A stretch of 64,000 bases of DNA from Rachycentron canadum (lineage: Eukaryota; Chordata; Actinopteri; Carangiformes; Rachycentridae), in contig CM076671.1 in NCBI GenBank assembly GCA_038496675.1, positions 9,908,660-9,972,659 of the forward strand, in the 5' to 3' direction. The notes beneath the pieces were generated by a model that was not told the DNA's origin, did no database searches, and saw nothing but the letters and a program-made list of their open reading frames with translations. Below are positions 37,076 to 47,299 of this stretch, one piece after another (the first letter of the stretch is position 1; each line of letters opens with the position of its first letter). The translations under genes were made by a program, and so were the position numbers.

Positions 37076-40000
37076 GGACACAGCACAGAAGAAAAACAGA
37101 TAAACTAGCAGAGCTACGGTGACTGGCTAATGCTAACATGCTGCAGTCTTGATAGCATGCTATGTTTCAGCTTGTCGTCTAGACTACATTTTAATCTAAC
37201 TTGTAGCAAACTTTGTCATCAAACTTGTACAATCTTTGTGTCAAACATGCTCAGTGTCTATAAGTGATGTTTTATTATTACAGAGTTACAGAAGTAAATC
37301 ACTGCATAGATTTGTTTGACCATAAAATACAGAGCGACTCTCCTGACAGGAAGTATTTCCCATGAGGCAAAGGCTCTAAATATTTGAGTATGATAGAAAT
37401 GATCACTTGGTTACAGTTTATGAAATACAGCTGAACTCATAACACAGCAAACATCTCTTCTGAAATAATCTCAAACCCTCTGGCTTTACAACAGTGTCCC
37501 TCTGTGTATTACAACTAGTACTTAATAATTCATTAAACATTTAACAGCATCTTAGGGATGAAACTTAATTTCCTTCTCTCACCATAACTCATTAACCTGT
37601 CCAGGAGGATGCAGTCTCATAAAGGACATAAACAGATAAGTGATGTTCCAGATAAATGGAAAGTAAATACAGTATTATCTATTTATAGCTAGGCTATCAG
37701 TTCCCATAAACCACTGAGCTTCCTTGCCAATAGCATCTGGCAAGAGCTGTTCAAGGGGCACATGGAAAAGAGATGTGAGCACATGGCGTTCTCAGAAATT
37801 ATCAAGTGATCATCTCATGACGAAGCCCTCATTGATATGCATAACACAACCAGGGAGTTTAAGGTATTTCTCTACCTTTTAGTCAGGCACATTTTGCGTT
37901 GAACACTGCAGATAGAGCTTTTTTTTTCATCTTACTTATTCATCTTTAAAATGTTTTTTGTTAATTGTATCTGATTATGTTAGTTTCTTTTGTTTTAAAC
38001 ATTGCTCAAGTGCATAAAAATTTAAAGAAATGGCTAGTGGCTTAATTAAAATTAAGACAATGAAATGAAAACATTTTGACCTGATGGTGAAGAGATGAAA
38101 GGTGAGAAATGAAAAAGATTACAGAGAGGGACATGAATGTGCATTGCAGAAATCCATTGAGCCAAGAGTTGACATATTTCAGTCAAAATGACAAAAGTCA
38201 AACTCATTTTTTGATTTGAGGAAAAGTCAGGTAGACAACATTAAGCAGGCTGATTAATATAGCATCTGAGAACCATGAATAAACCATGATTCATTCTCTG
38301 GGGACCATGAATGGCACTAAACTTGTTGCTGAGATATTTGAGTCTGACATTCTTCATGGCAGTTTTTTGTTCATGGTACCTAAAGCTATTAAGAATTTAA
38401 AATCTGATATTTGGCTGAATCCCGTATGGATGCGTGCAGTGGAACGCAATCATCCACAACAAAACCAAAGGTTAAATGCTAATAATAAATAATAAATAAA
38501 GGTCCCGGTCACTATTTGAGGCGATACAGCCGTTGTAAATTGCTGGGGATCCCTTTTCTTTGTGAAATAATTTAGAACAAACAAAGACAAACGCCAACAG
38601 GAGAAGTCCAACACTTGTCCGACCAATTCAGCATTGGACTCGGACAGCTGCGGACATTGGCTGACGTATCGTCGGCCAGTGGCCGGTCCGGCCAAAATGT
38701 TGTCCGTGTAAGTAGAGCAAGTAAAGGGTTAAGCCCGAGGAGCTGTCCACTGTACTGAAATGGCCTTGTAGGTTGCAGCTTTCTATATCTTCATTGTGGC
38801 TTTTGTCCTGGCCCCAGGGCGATGTGAGTCTGTTTTTCCAGTTTCCCACAGCCCTTGTCTTGTCGGTAATGAAATAATAAAAGTCTGGATAGGAAGAGCT
38901 TTTAGTGCACTCGTATATCTTGTAGATGGCTTTCAAAATTATTTGAGTGAAGGTTTTGTTTGTCTTGTAGAAAGAAGGATTCTCACACACAGGTCTTGAA
39001 TTCAACATTTTGACTGCGTTACTCAAAAGATAAGGTATAATTCTGCAATATGCCAAACTGAATTTCCTGCTTTACTGCTGTACTAAACTACGCTCGTAAG
39101 AAAATTGATGCATATGTGCAGGTGTTACTGACAAAAAACTGTTCTTTGCTACCAGCTGTCCGTTCTGTGAGCATATTATGAGCTAAAATACAATTAATTA
39201 GTGTTGTCAGTCCGTTTAATATGAATATGACTCAAGGGCAGGCCTAGCCTTTACTGTTTCACTGCTGTGAGTCAGTGAGTCGTGCTCGCTGTGTGACAGA
39301 GGCAGAGGGAGGGAGGGCAGGCGGTGAAAAGAAAAGAATATTGTGTTGCGGATTAACTTGTTTTTATGGATTCAAATATCATTACCGTGTGATGAGAAAG
39401 TAGACGGTGGCAACAAAACATAGATTAAAGCAGCCAATCGAATCTATGCAACAGATCGGCCACAAGCTGCAGGGGAAGCTTCGTGTATGACGGGGAGAAA
39501 AGCGTTGAACAAAGGGCTGCCTTCACATGCAATCTTCTTTAGTCATTCTTAAAACAAAAGGTCGTAAAAGCAGCATATGCCGCCTTCTTTCCACCCGCCC
39601 CCCCACCTCGTCTGTATATTGTGAATAGTTTTCTCAATGGACCAGATGGAGGGAGAGCTAGTGTAAGACCAGGACAGATGTTTCACTCGACTCTGGGTGT
39701 GTTTGTTTGCCTGTGCGTGTCTGAAAGTGAGACAGGGAAACAGACACGGCGAGGGGAATGAATTCAATCCGAGGCAAGTGGAACAAGCAGGGAATGAATT
39801 GAGAGGAAGTGAGAGAGTGTTAAAACGTCCAGATTACCTTCTGTTGTTTTAACATAGTGGCAGGACTGTCTGCACAAAGTGAGGGTCCAAGTCTCTATTG
39901 AGTTTATTAGAAATGTGTTCAATGCTTCTTGTCTTGCTTAAGTGCCCTTGAACAATTTATTTCTTGTAAGCTCCCGGCTGTTTATGAAATTATCCAATGT

Positions 40001-40625
40001 CCAAATATCCAAAAAGTGACATTTATTTTCAATATATTAACAAATGGAGGAAAAGTGAACCCAAGGAAATTCAAAAAAAAAAAAAAAAAGAATAAAAACA
40101 ATTTCAGCCAGAACAACCAAAGGGCTGCAGCCTCACACCGACTCTAACCTCCCCACTGACCACTGAATGGCATTTCACCTCCTCCTCAGCTAACTGAGAA
40201 ATAAATGGAAAAATAGGACTGAATATGAATGGAAATATAAGCTGATAATAAAAGACAACGACAATTTCTCTGCAGGAAAAATAAAATATCCAGTTGTGGA
40301 AATGTTGTCATCACATTAACTCATGAATTGTACTTAGATACAACTCTCATGTACTTGTACCTTCAGACCATCCATTTAATGCCACCTTATACTCACAGAT
40401 ATAATTAGAAATGACATTGCAGATAAAGATTTTGCATATTATCAGCAACTAAAAGATGCAGTGTCATGTACAACAGGATGTAACGTAGTTAAATTAGCTC
40501 AAATAACATTAACCGTTTATAAAACGATAACACAATCATGTAATAATATAATAGTATATGAGGAGTGAGCCTGCGTTATGAATGTTTTACTTCAAATTTT
40601 ATTTGTAGCAAAGTAATTTTACAAC
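37076..40625. other. Intergenic, proximal upstream region: no gene seen
   Basis: AT-rich unique sequence. A run of A at 40073-40089 and a mildly CpG-rich patch at 38630-38700 are the only outliers. Confidence 0.5.
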
Positions 40626-41085
40626 ATGAGGGAAATCAGGCCATACCTGACTCAGTCCTCCACCCAGCTCCTGGTCTGGGCCTTGGTTATAGCTCACCTC
40701 GACCACTGCAGTGCTTCCTTTGTGCACAATGAAACCCTTGCAGATGGACCAGAGTGCAGAGCGGCCATTAGACCACACGTCACTCAACCACTCATCGACC
40801 TACCCCGGATACCCATGGTCACCCAAATGAAATGAAAGTCACTAATGCAGCCTTCAGAGAGACTTCTGGGTCTGCACCATCAACTTGAACTCAGCCATTC
40901 AGCCTCATGCTCTTTCTTGGCCACTAAGTTCCTCCATGAATGTGGTGTGCCATCACCATCCCTGCAAACAAGACCCTCTGAGTCCAGGCTGTTCTGGTCT
41001 GTGGTTCCCTGACGGTGGAACCAGCTCCTGAATCCTATCAGAGCAGGGACGTCTTGAAAAAAGAAGTACTTACTATGCACTTTTG
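40626..41085 (+). pseudogene. Decayed L2/CR1-like LINE reverse transcriptase 3' fragment
   Basis: One frame reads IRPYLTQSSTQLLVWALVIA followed by HLDHC, matching the late reverse-transcriptase block of fish L2-like LINEs as I know it (an IRPFLT stretch, then LVQALVISRLDYCN). A second block, RPHVTQPLIDLP, fits the KRAHVTPLL..LHWLP segment. Further on, another frame gives WNQLLNPIRAGTS and KKKYL, fitting the terminal WN.LP..IR...LKT.LF block. Frameshifts, stops and a missing segment between blocks show an inactive relic. It ends about 430 bp before the RE1 site. Family assignment is from memory of the motif order. Confidence 0.6.
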
Positions 41086-41518
41086 TGGCACTTTTTATAT
41101 GATCTCCTGCACTTATTGAACAGATGTTGTGCTTAATACTGACACCAAAGCCTCTATTGTGCTGAACTGCACTGATGACCCTCTGTCCTCAAATGACAGA
41201 GGAGTAAATGTAAAGAACCTAATCACAAAAGCAATGATGTAGAAATTTAGTAAAATATCATAGTCATGCATTTTAGTCGTCGTGAAAAGGTTGACTTCAT
41301 GAGTAATTGAGATTTTGTGGTAAATGTCAAAGTCTCCAGTGTGAAGTCTGATGACCACACCCACTCCCACATCCTGCCTATTAATTATAGTGCGTCCTAT
41401 CTCCTGCCGAAGTGTCCTTGAGCCCTTCCCCTGACTTCTCTCCCTCTGCATAAGCTGCTTAAAAAAAAACACGGCTGTTGTACTGATGGCACCAGTGGGA
41501 CGAAGAGTGAAAGGCCTG

Positions 41519-41539
41519 GGCAGCACCATGGTCAGCGCC
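41519..41539 (+). promoter_or_regulatory. RE1/NRSE-like REST binding site
   Basis: The 21 bases read GG, then CAGCACCATGG, then T, then CAGCGCC. Compared with the canonical RE1 matrix, whose halves are TTCAGCACC and GGACAGCGCC around a central AT/AC, I count 18 of 21 matches, with both half-sites in the correct orientation and standard spacing. It lies 1.14 kb before the kcnh7 start codon. REST silences neuronal genes in non-neuronal cells, which suits a neuronal K+ channel. The mismatches are the two leading T's and the A of GGACAG. Confidence 0.6.
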
Positions 41540-41560
41540 TGCTCCTGCCCCAGCCCCCTT

Positions 41561-41582
41561 ATTATTATTATTATTATTATTA
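41561..41582. repeat. ATT trinucleotide repeat
   Basis: About seven ATT units, 22 bp after the RE1-like site. Confidence 0.95.
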
Positions 41583-41692
41583 GTATTGTATTTTATAATA
41601 GTGGAGTCCTGTCATAATTTGTGTGCAAAGCAAAGCGCAAACTCGAGGCTACAGAAGACATTTAAAACAGCTCATCTAACCTAATGGCGGCC

Positions 41693-41707
41693 GGGGGGGG
41701 GGGGGGG
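41693..41707. repeat. G15 homopolymer
   Basis: A G run in CpG-rich sequence at the upstream edge of the presumed promoter. Confidence 0.95.
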
Positions 41708-41753
41708 CGGCTGCGCATTAATTAGATACGCGATACACCTGCGTGCGTGGCCC

Positions 41754-41761
41754 TGACGTCA
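41754..41761 (+). promoter_or_regulatory. Consensus cAMP response element
   Basis: The full palindromic CRE octamer TGACGTCA lies in CpG-containing sequence 920 bp upstream of the kcnh7 start codon. CREB/ATF factors bind this octamer. With a methylatable CpG in a presumed promoter it is a plausible functional site, but an 8-mer alone is weak evidence. Confidence 0.45.
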
Positions 41762-41814
41762 CCCTCTCAGCAGCACGGTGGAGCGCGTGACGGCTCACAG
41801 GTGTGTCGCTCATT

Positions 41815-41985
41815 AGTGTCAGAAGTAATGTTTCATTTTTATTACGCATCTTATTTAATAATTAAACTGTTGTGTTTCAGTGAATTTAATTAGTTTCACT
41901 GATAATTGCTGCAGATACGAGGTCGGTCTCCATTGTTTCAATAATTCGGCTGTTAATGTAATTACAGACTGTTTATGCTGTTTTG
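41815..41985. promoter_or_regulatory. Promoter-proximal CNE-like block
   Basis: An AT-rich island inside CpG-rich flanks, with TTTAATAATTAAACTG, GAATTTAATTAGTTTC, CTCCATTGTTTCAATAAT (SOX-like CATTGTTT) and TTAATGTAATTACAG. It lies 0.7-0.87 kb before the start codon. Candidate homeobox/SOX-responsive proximal enhancer. Confidence 0.42.
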
Positions 41986-42021
41986 TGCCCACACGTGGAC
42001 TGGAGCGGGCGAGCCTCGATG

Positions 42022-42057
42022 TAACGCGTTACAGTAACGCGTTACAGTAACGCGTTA
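42022..42057. repeat. Three tandem 13-bp units with a TAACGCGTTA palindrome
   Basis: TAACGCGTTACAG occurs twice head to tail (42022-42034 and 42035-42047), followed by TAACGCGTTA (42048-42057). Each unit contains a perfect 10-bp palindrome with an ACGCGT core. The copies show no divergence, implying recent expansion or selection. They sit about 620 bp before the start codon. GTAACGCGTTAC-type sequence also occurs in fish dispersed repeats as I remember them, so a transposon remnant is the main alternative to a regulatory cluster. Confidence 0.75.
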
Positions 42058-42110
42058 GCCGCCAGCCCTGCCTCTGCCGCTCCTCCGTCTGCCGCTTTGT
42101 CTGCGCATCC

Positions 42111-42513
42111 GTGGGTTTTTCCCTCAGCGGTGTGAGCGCTGCGCCTCTCCGGGTCCGTGCGCCTCTCAGCCATTGGCCTCAGAGACGCATCAGTCTTTCC
42201 CTTCACAACAATAGACCCCCCCCCCCCCAATACACACACACACACACACACACACACATGCGCGCACACGCACGCACGGCGCTTTCGAGGAGCGGCGGTG
42301 AAATGTTGGAGAAACTGCGGGCGATCGGCTCCTTCTCTCTCTTTCTTTCCAGCCTCACGTCGGCGAGGAGCGCGGGGAAGCCTCTGCGATGCGTTCAGCC
42401 GGGGACGCGTCGGAGTTGAAATAAGGGAAACACGGGGGCTCTGGGGGGAGGAAGAAGAGGAAAAAACAAAAGCAGAGGGGGGAGAATTTCCTGCGAGGAT
42501 GACTGACTGGTGA
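42111..42513 (+). other. Two overlapping upstream ORFs before kcnh7
   Basis: ORFs of 102 codons (42111-42419) and 118 codons (42157-42513) lie in the presumed 5' UTR and end before the kcnh7 ATG. Neither product resembles a known protein; both run through the CA tract and look like translated low-complexity GC-rich sequence. If transcription starts upstream of them they would act as uORFs; if it starts downstream of 42157 they are irrelevant. Confidence 0.3.
42216..42258. repeat. C13 run followed by CA microsatellite
   Basis: C13 (42216-42228) then about 13 CA units (to 42258) within the presumed 5' UTR. Confidence 0.95.
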
Positions 42514-42574
42514 CAAAGAAAGCGGGGAGCCCCTCTGGCTTCGGTCCTCACCCACTACAACTTGACGGAAGGCG

Positions 42575-42617
42575 TTTTTTTTTTTTTTTTTTGTTGGGGG
42601 GGTGGGGGGGGGGGGGG
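42575..42617 (+). repeat. T18 then G7-T-G14 homopolymer block in presumed 5' UTR
   Basis: An 18-base T run (42575-42592) is followed within a few bases by a G run broken by one T (about 42596-42617), ending about 64 bases before the kcnh7 ATG. The G block could form a G-quadruplex in DNA or in the transcript. The exact lengths may be unreliable because homopolymers are error-prone in assemblies. Confidence 0.7.
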
Positions 42618-42680
42618 ACCGGCTTGCTCATACTTGGACAGCCAAAGATTTTATAACACCATTATCTCTGGAGGGGAACC

Positions 42681-42756
42681 ATGCCTGTCCGGAGGGGTCA
42701 TGTTGCGCCACAAAACACATTTTTGGGAGTAATTATTCGCAAATTCGAAGGACAGA
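42681..42756 (+). CDS. kcnh7: kcnh7 exon 1, coding part (PAS cap of ERG-type K+ channel)
   Basis: This exon encodes the first 25 residues of an ether-a-go-go-related (ERG, Kv11) voltage-gated potassium channel subunit, plus the first base of codon 26. The translation starts MPVRRGHVAPQNTFLG and ends IIRKFEGQ, the near-invariant ERG N-terminus. In the family this is the PAS cap: a flexible tail (about residues 1-12) and an amphipathic helix (about 13-23) that slow channel deactivation. The start codon is fixed by that conservation. The donor is A|GTGAGT at 42756/42757, leaving phase 1. The coding length of 76 nt equals the first coding exon of human KCNH2 as I remember it. G16 is as in human KCNH7; V17 replaces the usual T. 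Reading through the donor would reach a stop after about 23 further codons, so splicing is required. The paralogue call rests mainly on exon 2. Confidence 0.93.
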
Positions 42757-43572
42757 GTGAGTACCTCTCCCTGGCGTTGTGTTGTGCTGCCTGCCTGCCT
42801 TTTGTGTCTCCTGCTGCATCCTGACAACAACCATGTACTCGTTGTGAAGCCGCCTGTCTTTATCACAAGGCTGATGGTGTTTGGAGTGGTTTGGTTTTAA
42901 AGTATCTGAGCAGAGAGAGCCGTGAAAGTCATTAGAAGTTAATTACCCTGCTGCCTTATCACACACCTGGCTTGTCTTCCAGTTGTGTGGTGTGTTGCTG
43001 TGGCTCTGCTCTCTTGCTCCACTGCAAATTGCAGTTTAAAAAGCTGCTTATAGGAAACAAGGATTAAAGGCTTTAATTACTTTCAGATCATATCCCCAAT
43101 ATACCTCTGTAGCACATTTAAAAAAAAAAAAAAAAAAAATCGACCAGTGATGTTTAGTTTTTTTCAGGTTACAGCAAAGGAGTCAGGGTTTTCCTACTGA
43201 AAATATGGGAATCCCACTGTTTGTCAAAGTGTAGTATTTTAAATAAAATGTCAACTGGAAGCTTAACCCGATTTTAGAAAGTGCAATAATCCAGATTTCA
43301 TGATTACATAATTTTTTTTGAACATTTTCCCTATATTGAGGGATGTAATGGAGGATAATCCCATGTAAACCTATTACACCCACCTACTGCACCTGTGTTT
43401 GTTTTATTTTTTATATTCTTTCATAGTCTTGTTAGTGTTTGTTTAAATATATGAATCAATACATCTGTATCTTTAGAAACAAGTGATTTACACAGTAAAT
43501 TGGTGTTGTTTATTTTGATCATGAGCAAATTAACATTCTCCACCCTTTAATCTCTCCTCTACACCTTCACAG
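42757..43572 (+). other. kcnh7: kcnh7 intron 1 (816 bp)
   Basis: This is a phase 1 GT-AG intron between the PAS-cap exon and the PAS-core exon. The donor GTGAGTACC is strong. The acceptor follows a CT-rich stretch (about 43545-43570) ending CACAG. It contains an A19-type homopolymer at about 43121-43139 and otherwise AT-rich unique sequence. I see no additional exon in it. Confidence 0.85.
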
Positions 43573-43803
43573 ATAAGAAATTCATCATAGCTAATGCCCG
43601 GGTGCAGAACTGCGCTATTATCTACTGTAACGATGGCTTCTGCGAGATGACGGGCTTTTCCCGGCCGGACGTCATGCAGAAGCCGTGCACTTGTGACTTC
43701 CTCCACGGCCAGTTCACCAGCCGGCACGCGGTGGCCCAGGTGGCCCAGGCGCTCCTGGGCTCGGAGGAGCGCAAGGTGGAGATCACCTACCACCGCAAAG
43801 ATG
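43573..43803 (+). CDS. kcnh7: kcnh7 exon 2 (core of the PAS/eag domain)
   Basis: This exon encodes residues 26-102 and the first base of codon 103 of the ERG channel PAS domain, a cytoplasmic module that packs against the cyclic-nucleotide-binding-homology domain and controls gating. A pyrimidine-rich tract and CAG precede it (acceptor 43571-43572), and G|GTGAGT follows it. Both junctions are phase 1, and 231 nt matches the homologous KCNH2 exon. Codon 26 is completed across the intron as AAT, giving FEGQNKKFIIANARVQNC. Residues 26-71 agree with human KCNH7 as I remember it, including DGFCEMTGFSRPDVMQKP, where KCNH2 and KCNH6 differ. F29, N33, Y43, G53, R56, C66 and H70, sites of disease substitutions in hERG, are all kept. 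Residues 72-83 (QFTSRHAVAQVA) have drifted from KCNH7. Codon use is visibly GC-rich in the second half. The rest of the channel (S1-S6, pore, CNBHD) lies beyond the window. Confidence 0.93.
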
Positions 43804-44832
43804 GTGAGTGCCACGGACTCATGTGCGGCACACGACGCGAGGTTGTTGCAGTGGTTCTCCCTTTATGTATCGCACACTCAAGGTTGTGAGGTGTGTGCTG
43901 CACAAGAGGGAGCCACGTGTAGTGCTAATGCAAGATATGCAGCAGTAGGATAAATGTGTGATAGGTGACTTTTACAATGTCTAACACTCTAGGTACACAG
44001 TGAGTAATTTTTAGTTCTCAGTCGGCCCTATCTGGAGCATTTTGCAGCAGCAAATCACTGAGTGCACCCATTTAGAGCCCTGAGGGGGGGAAGAGCAGCT
44101 GTGATGGCTTCCTTTGCTGTGAAGTCCAGTTTTGAAGTGATGCAGGCGCTGGGTGGCAGGGAAAGATGTTCATTAGCCTGCGCTGTATAGGTCGCCCTGG
44201 GATGTAGGGTGAAGGATGTAGCTCACTTCCCTAAAGACTCGTGTGAAGATGTGGTCTCTCTGTTTCAGTTCTCATCACCTCCAAAAAAAATAGCATCTGT
44301 TTTACAGAGATGTCACTCAGCATTTATTCAGCTAATGTGGTGTTTTTACCAATGAGGCTCGACAACCGTCTGTGACTGGCCTTCTCATAGTTTAGATAAT
44401 CTCCTGACGTGCATATGCCGCTTATGAATACTGCATGCAGATCATGACTTGGCATGACAGCTGGTATTGTTTTGATGAGTTACAAGGCGAGTGAAAGTTT
44501 AAACCAGTCGCATCAACTGTGCTGGTTCAGGGCGAGTGACCTCCAACAATGACATATGTATTCAGATGATTAAGCTTCCTTGCATAACACTTAAGGGCTG
44601 GTGAAGTTCACCATGGCAGAAATATGGATTAATAGTTTTATAAGACCAATGTGTGGCTCACCCATGGGTGCTTGTGTGCTTTATCCTGCAGTGTGTGTGT
44701 GTGTGTGCTTTGGTATTTTTAACCACATAAAAATCAACCAGCTGGACTTAAGCTGAGCCTCTGAGTTACAGCAGTTTTCTGCAGTTTTTATCGAGTTGAA
44801 TTCACTTGATTGTTGATACAGACAAGTGTCAA

Positions 44833-45240
44833 CCCACCCATCGGTTTGTGAGCTGCCGTTTTGAAGCCTCTAGTTTGTAATTTGTCCGTCGACCATCTTG
44901 GTTTTTTGAAACCAGCAGAAACAATAGATAGTCAGGCAGGTCGCTGGTAACCACGCCCTAATTCACAAAAAACCCTGTTTTATGGTCTATTTTCCTCGAA
45001 ATGGAACTGTAATTTAAAAATTAAAAAAACATTATTTAAGACTTGAAACTAGAGACTGAGACCATAAACTCATTAGGAAAATGTTTACTAAAGTAATAAA
45101 TCAAGTGGGAATTAGGGGCATTTTCCTATATACTTCAATACAATCTGACTTCTTTCTGAAACACTCATGGTCATTAGATAAAATGCAGATTAAAGGCTCT
45201 TCAGCATTGGCTTCACTTTTCAGGCCCTTAAATCTACGCC
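44833..45240 (+). mobile_element. Dispersed teleost repeat, copy A
   Basis: This block includes CCGTCGACCATCTTGGTTTT, TTTATGGTCTATTTTCCTCG, GAAACTAGAGACTGAGACCA, ACTTCAATACAATCTGACTT and CATTGGCTTCACTTTTCAGG in order. All but the last segment recur as an inverted copy near 47300-47585. I recognise the motif order as a common fish repeat but cannot name the family. There is no coding capacity. Boundaries are approximate. Confidence 0.72.
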
Positions 45241-47299
45241 CATTTTTATCAATAACAAAATGCCAGCAAAAACATCCTCTGTAACACAATATAATGTCAA
45301 AATGATTAACAATAATTGCTGAATAAACCACTTAGGCAAAATCCTCCACTTAAGGCCTGTTCCCTCTAGCTAACTAGACACTAGGCAAACCAGAAAAGTT
45401 AAATCTTTGAGTCCAAGCCCGTCAGAGTGGTCAATTAATGTCCCAAGAGACAGCGTTAAGAGAAGGACCACAGTTTGCAGCTGGTAACCCACAAGTGCCG
45501 CAGGACAAACATAAAGCTCCTTATCCAAAGAACTGGGTCCAATCTATCTCTCCTCACAAACGGATGGATTTTCTCATGGATAATGATTTGTTCTGACGTG
45601 ATGTGTGACAGGACCTACGGATCGGTGATGATGATGATGTGGTTTTCAAAGACTGACTACTTTTGTGCGTGTAATTCATACTCAGGCAGGGATACAAGAA
45701 CCCAGAGGGCGAGAGGTGACGTAGATTGGGTTTAAGATGGACAGTTACAAATGATAGTATCCTTGGAGACGTAGATGTGTGGGGTCAAAGGTTGAAAGAG
45801 TTAGATAAAGTTACAGAGAAATGCTTGAGGGAAAAGGCAGAGTGGAGATGTCAGTTTGCGTTTAGCCTGTGCCCCCTTGACAGAGTCAATATGCCTGGTT
45901 TGTGTTGTCTTCACTGAACTTTAACTTGCCTGAAACAGCAGCAGTGGCCAAACAAGATGCTCCGTCAGTATCATAAGTACTACAATATCGCCGTGGACAG
46001 TTTGCAGAACATTTGCTGAAGTATCGAGTTCTGTTTTGTACAACTTTAGGAAATCTGTTTTCTTGATTTCTCCAGTTTTGAGAGCAGAACTGATAACGTC
46101 AGAGCCTATCAAGAGCGAGGCCTGTTTAATACCAGGTGATACCCCTCTGTACACAGTGGACTGGACAGGAGCCTGGAAACAGAGAGCAAGACAGAGGAGG
46201 CCCCTCCAGTCAGACCATTATTAATGTCATTGTTGCAGCAAAAAGTCCGACCGGCCTCAGAGTGGAGATTTACTGGTGTTTATAGGTGGAGAATACCTGC
46301 TCAGGTGGTCGTCAGGAAACTTTTCAGACACCGTTATTGGGTCAAAACTCAGTTAACAGTTAATTATGAACAACACTGATTGTGGCAAGAACAAGTTTAA
46401 TGACACAAAATGAGGTTTAGAGAACGTTGTCGTAACATTGAGCACCTTCTCAGCTCAGTGGAACCATTAGTGAACACTCCCAATAGTGAACTGTATTGCA
46501 TAACAACAACATAACGTTATGTAGAAACCTTCTGGGAAGGTTTGTTGAGCTAATTAACCCAACAAAAATGTTGTTTGAAGTCTATAAGACTTGTTACCAG
46601 AAGGCAGGATGACTTTCGCTGACATTTTACTGAAAATATTTCATCAGCTTTAGTTAAGGTGAGCTTTGAATGGGGGACATTTACTGATAATGGAGTATAT
46701 TATGTAGAAGTACGAGCGAAGTAAAGGATTTAAGTACTTCAGACCTGACCCTAACAGGTCTGATGCCTCTCCGGGCCATCGTATTGTCAGCCAAGCCAAG
46801 CTGGGGGTTCAGTCTGCATTGATCCGCTGTGCAAACAGCATTAATGAGAACACAAATACCTTCATGTTGCATTGATCTTCAAAACCGGTACATTGGAGAG
46901 GGGAAATCAATGACGGGCAAATGCCCTCCCTCCACTGGCCAGCCCACGGGAGACTTGGATAAAAAGAGCTGGAGGGTTTCTGACTGTTGGACCCTTCGGT
47001 GGGGGAAAAAGCCTCATTACCATTCTGTATCCTGCGCCTCTAATTACCTCAGTGTTTTCCTCTCACCTGACTCAGAGTTTCTCCAGGGAAGGTCATACAC
47101 CTGTTTCAACCAGGCAGACTGCTCTGGTAATCTCCTTTTTGTAATAAGCAAGTGTGGCTGCTCAATTAATCAGACCACAGATCGTCCTCTGACACGAGTT
47201 TATCTTTTTATAGTTTGAGACAAATACTTAACCCACTTTACTTTTAAAATGCTGTTATGTTATTATTTATTATCAAATAGCCATTTATAATCTTTCACT

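Larger units (their letters stand above)
41680..42680 (+). promoter_or_regulatory. kcnh7: Presumed kcnh7 promoter and 5' UTR region
   Basis: This kilobase before the start codon is visibly richer in CpG than the flanks, especially 41690-41800 and 42000-42540, as expected for a CpG-rich, TATA-less neuronal promoter. It holds a full CRE, E-box-like CACCTG/CAGGTG pairs (about 41737 and 41795), three 13-bp palindromic units, a short CA tract, and T and G homopolymers just before the ATG. I could not fix the transcription start. No convincing TATA box or splice acceptor was seen before the ATG, so the 5' UTR is probably contiguous with exon 1. Promoter status is inferred from position and composition. 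Confidence 0.55.

Noticed and set aside
42042..42551. 169-codon minus-strand ORF over the kcnh7 5' region
   Set aside because: GC-rich, low-complexity antisense reading of the promoter/5' UTR with no recognisable protein.
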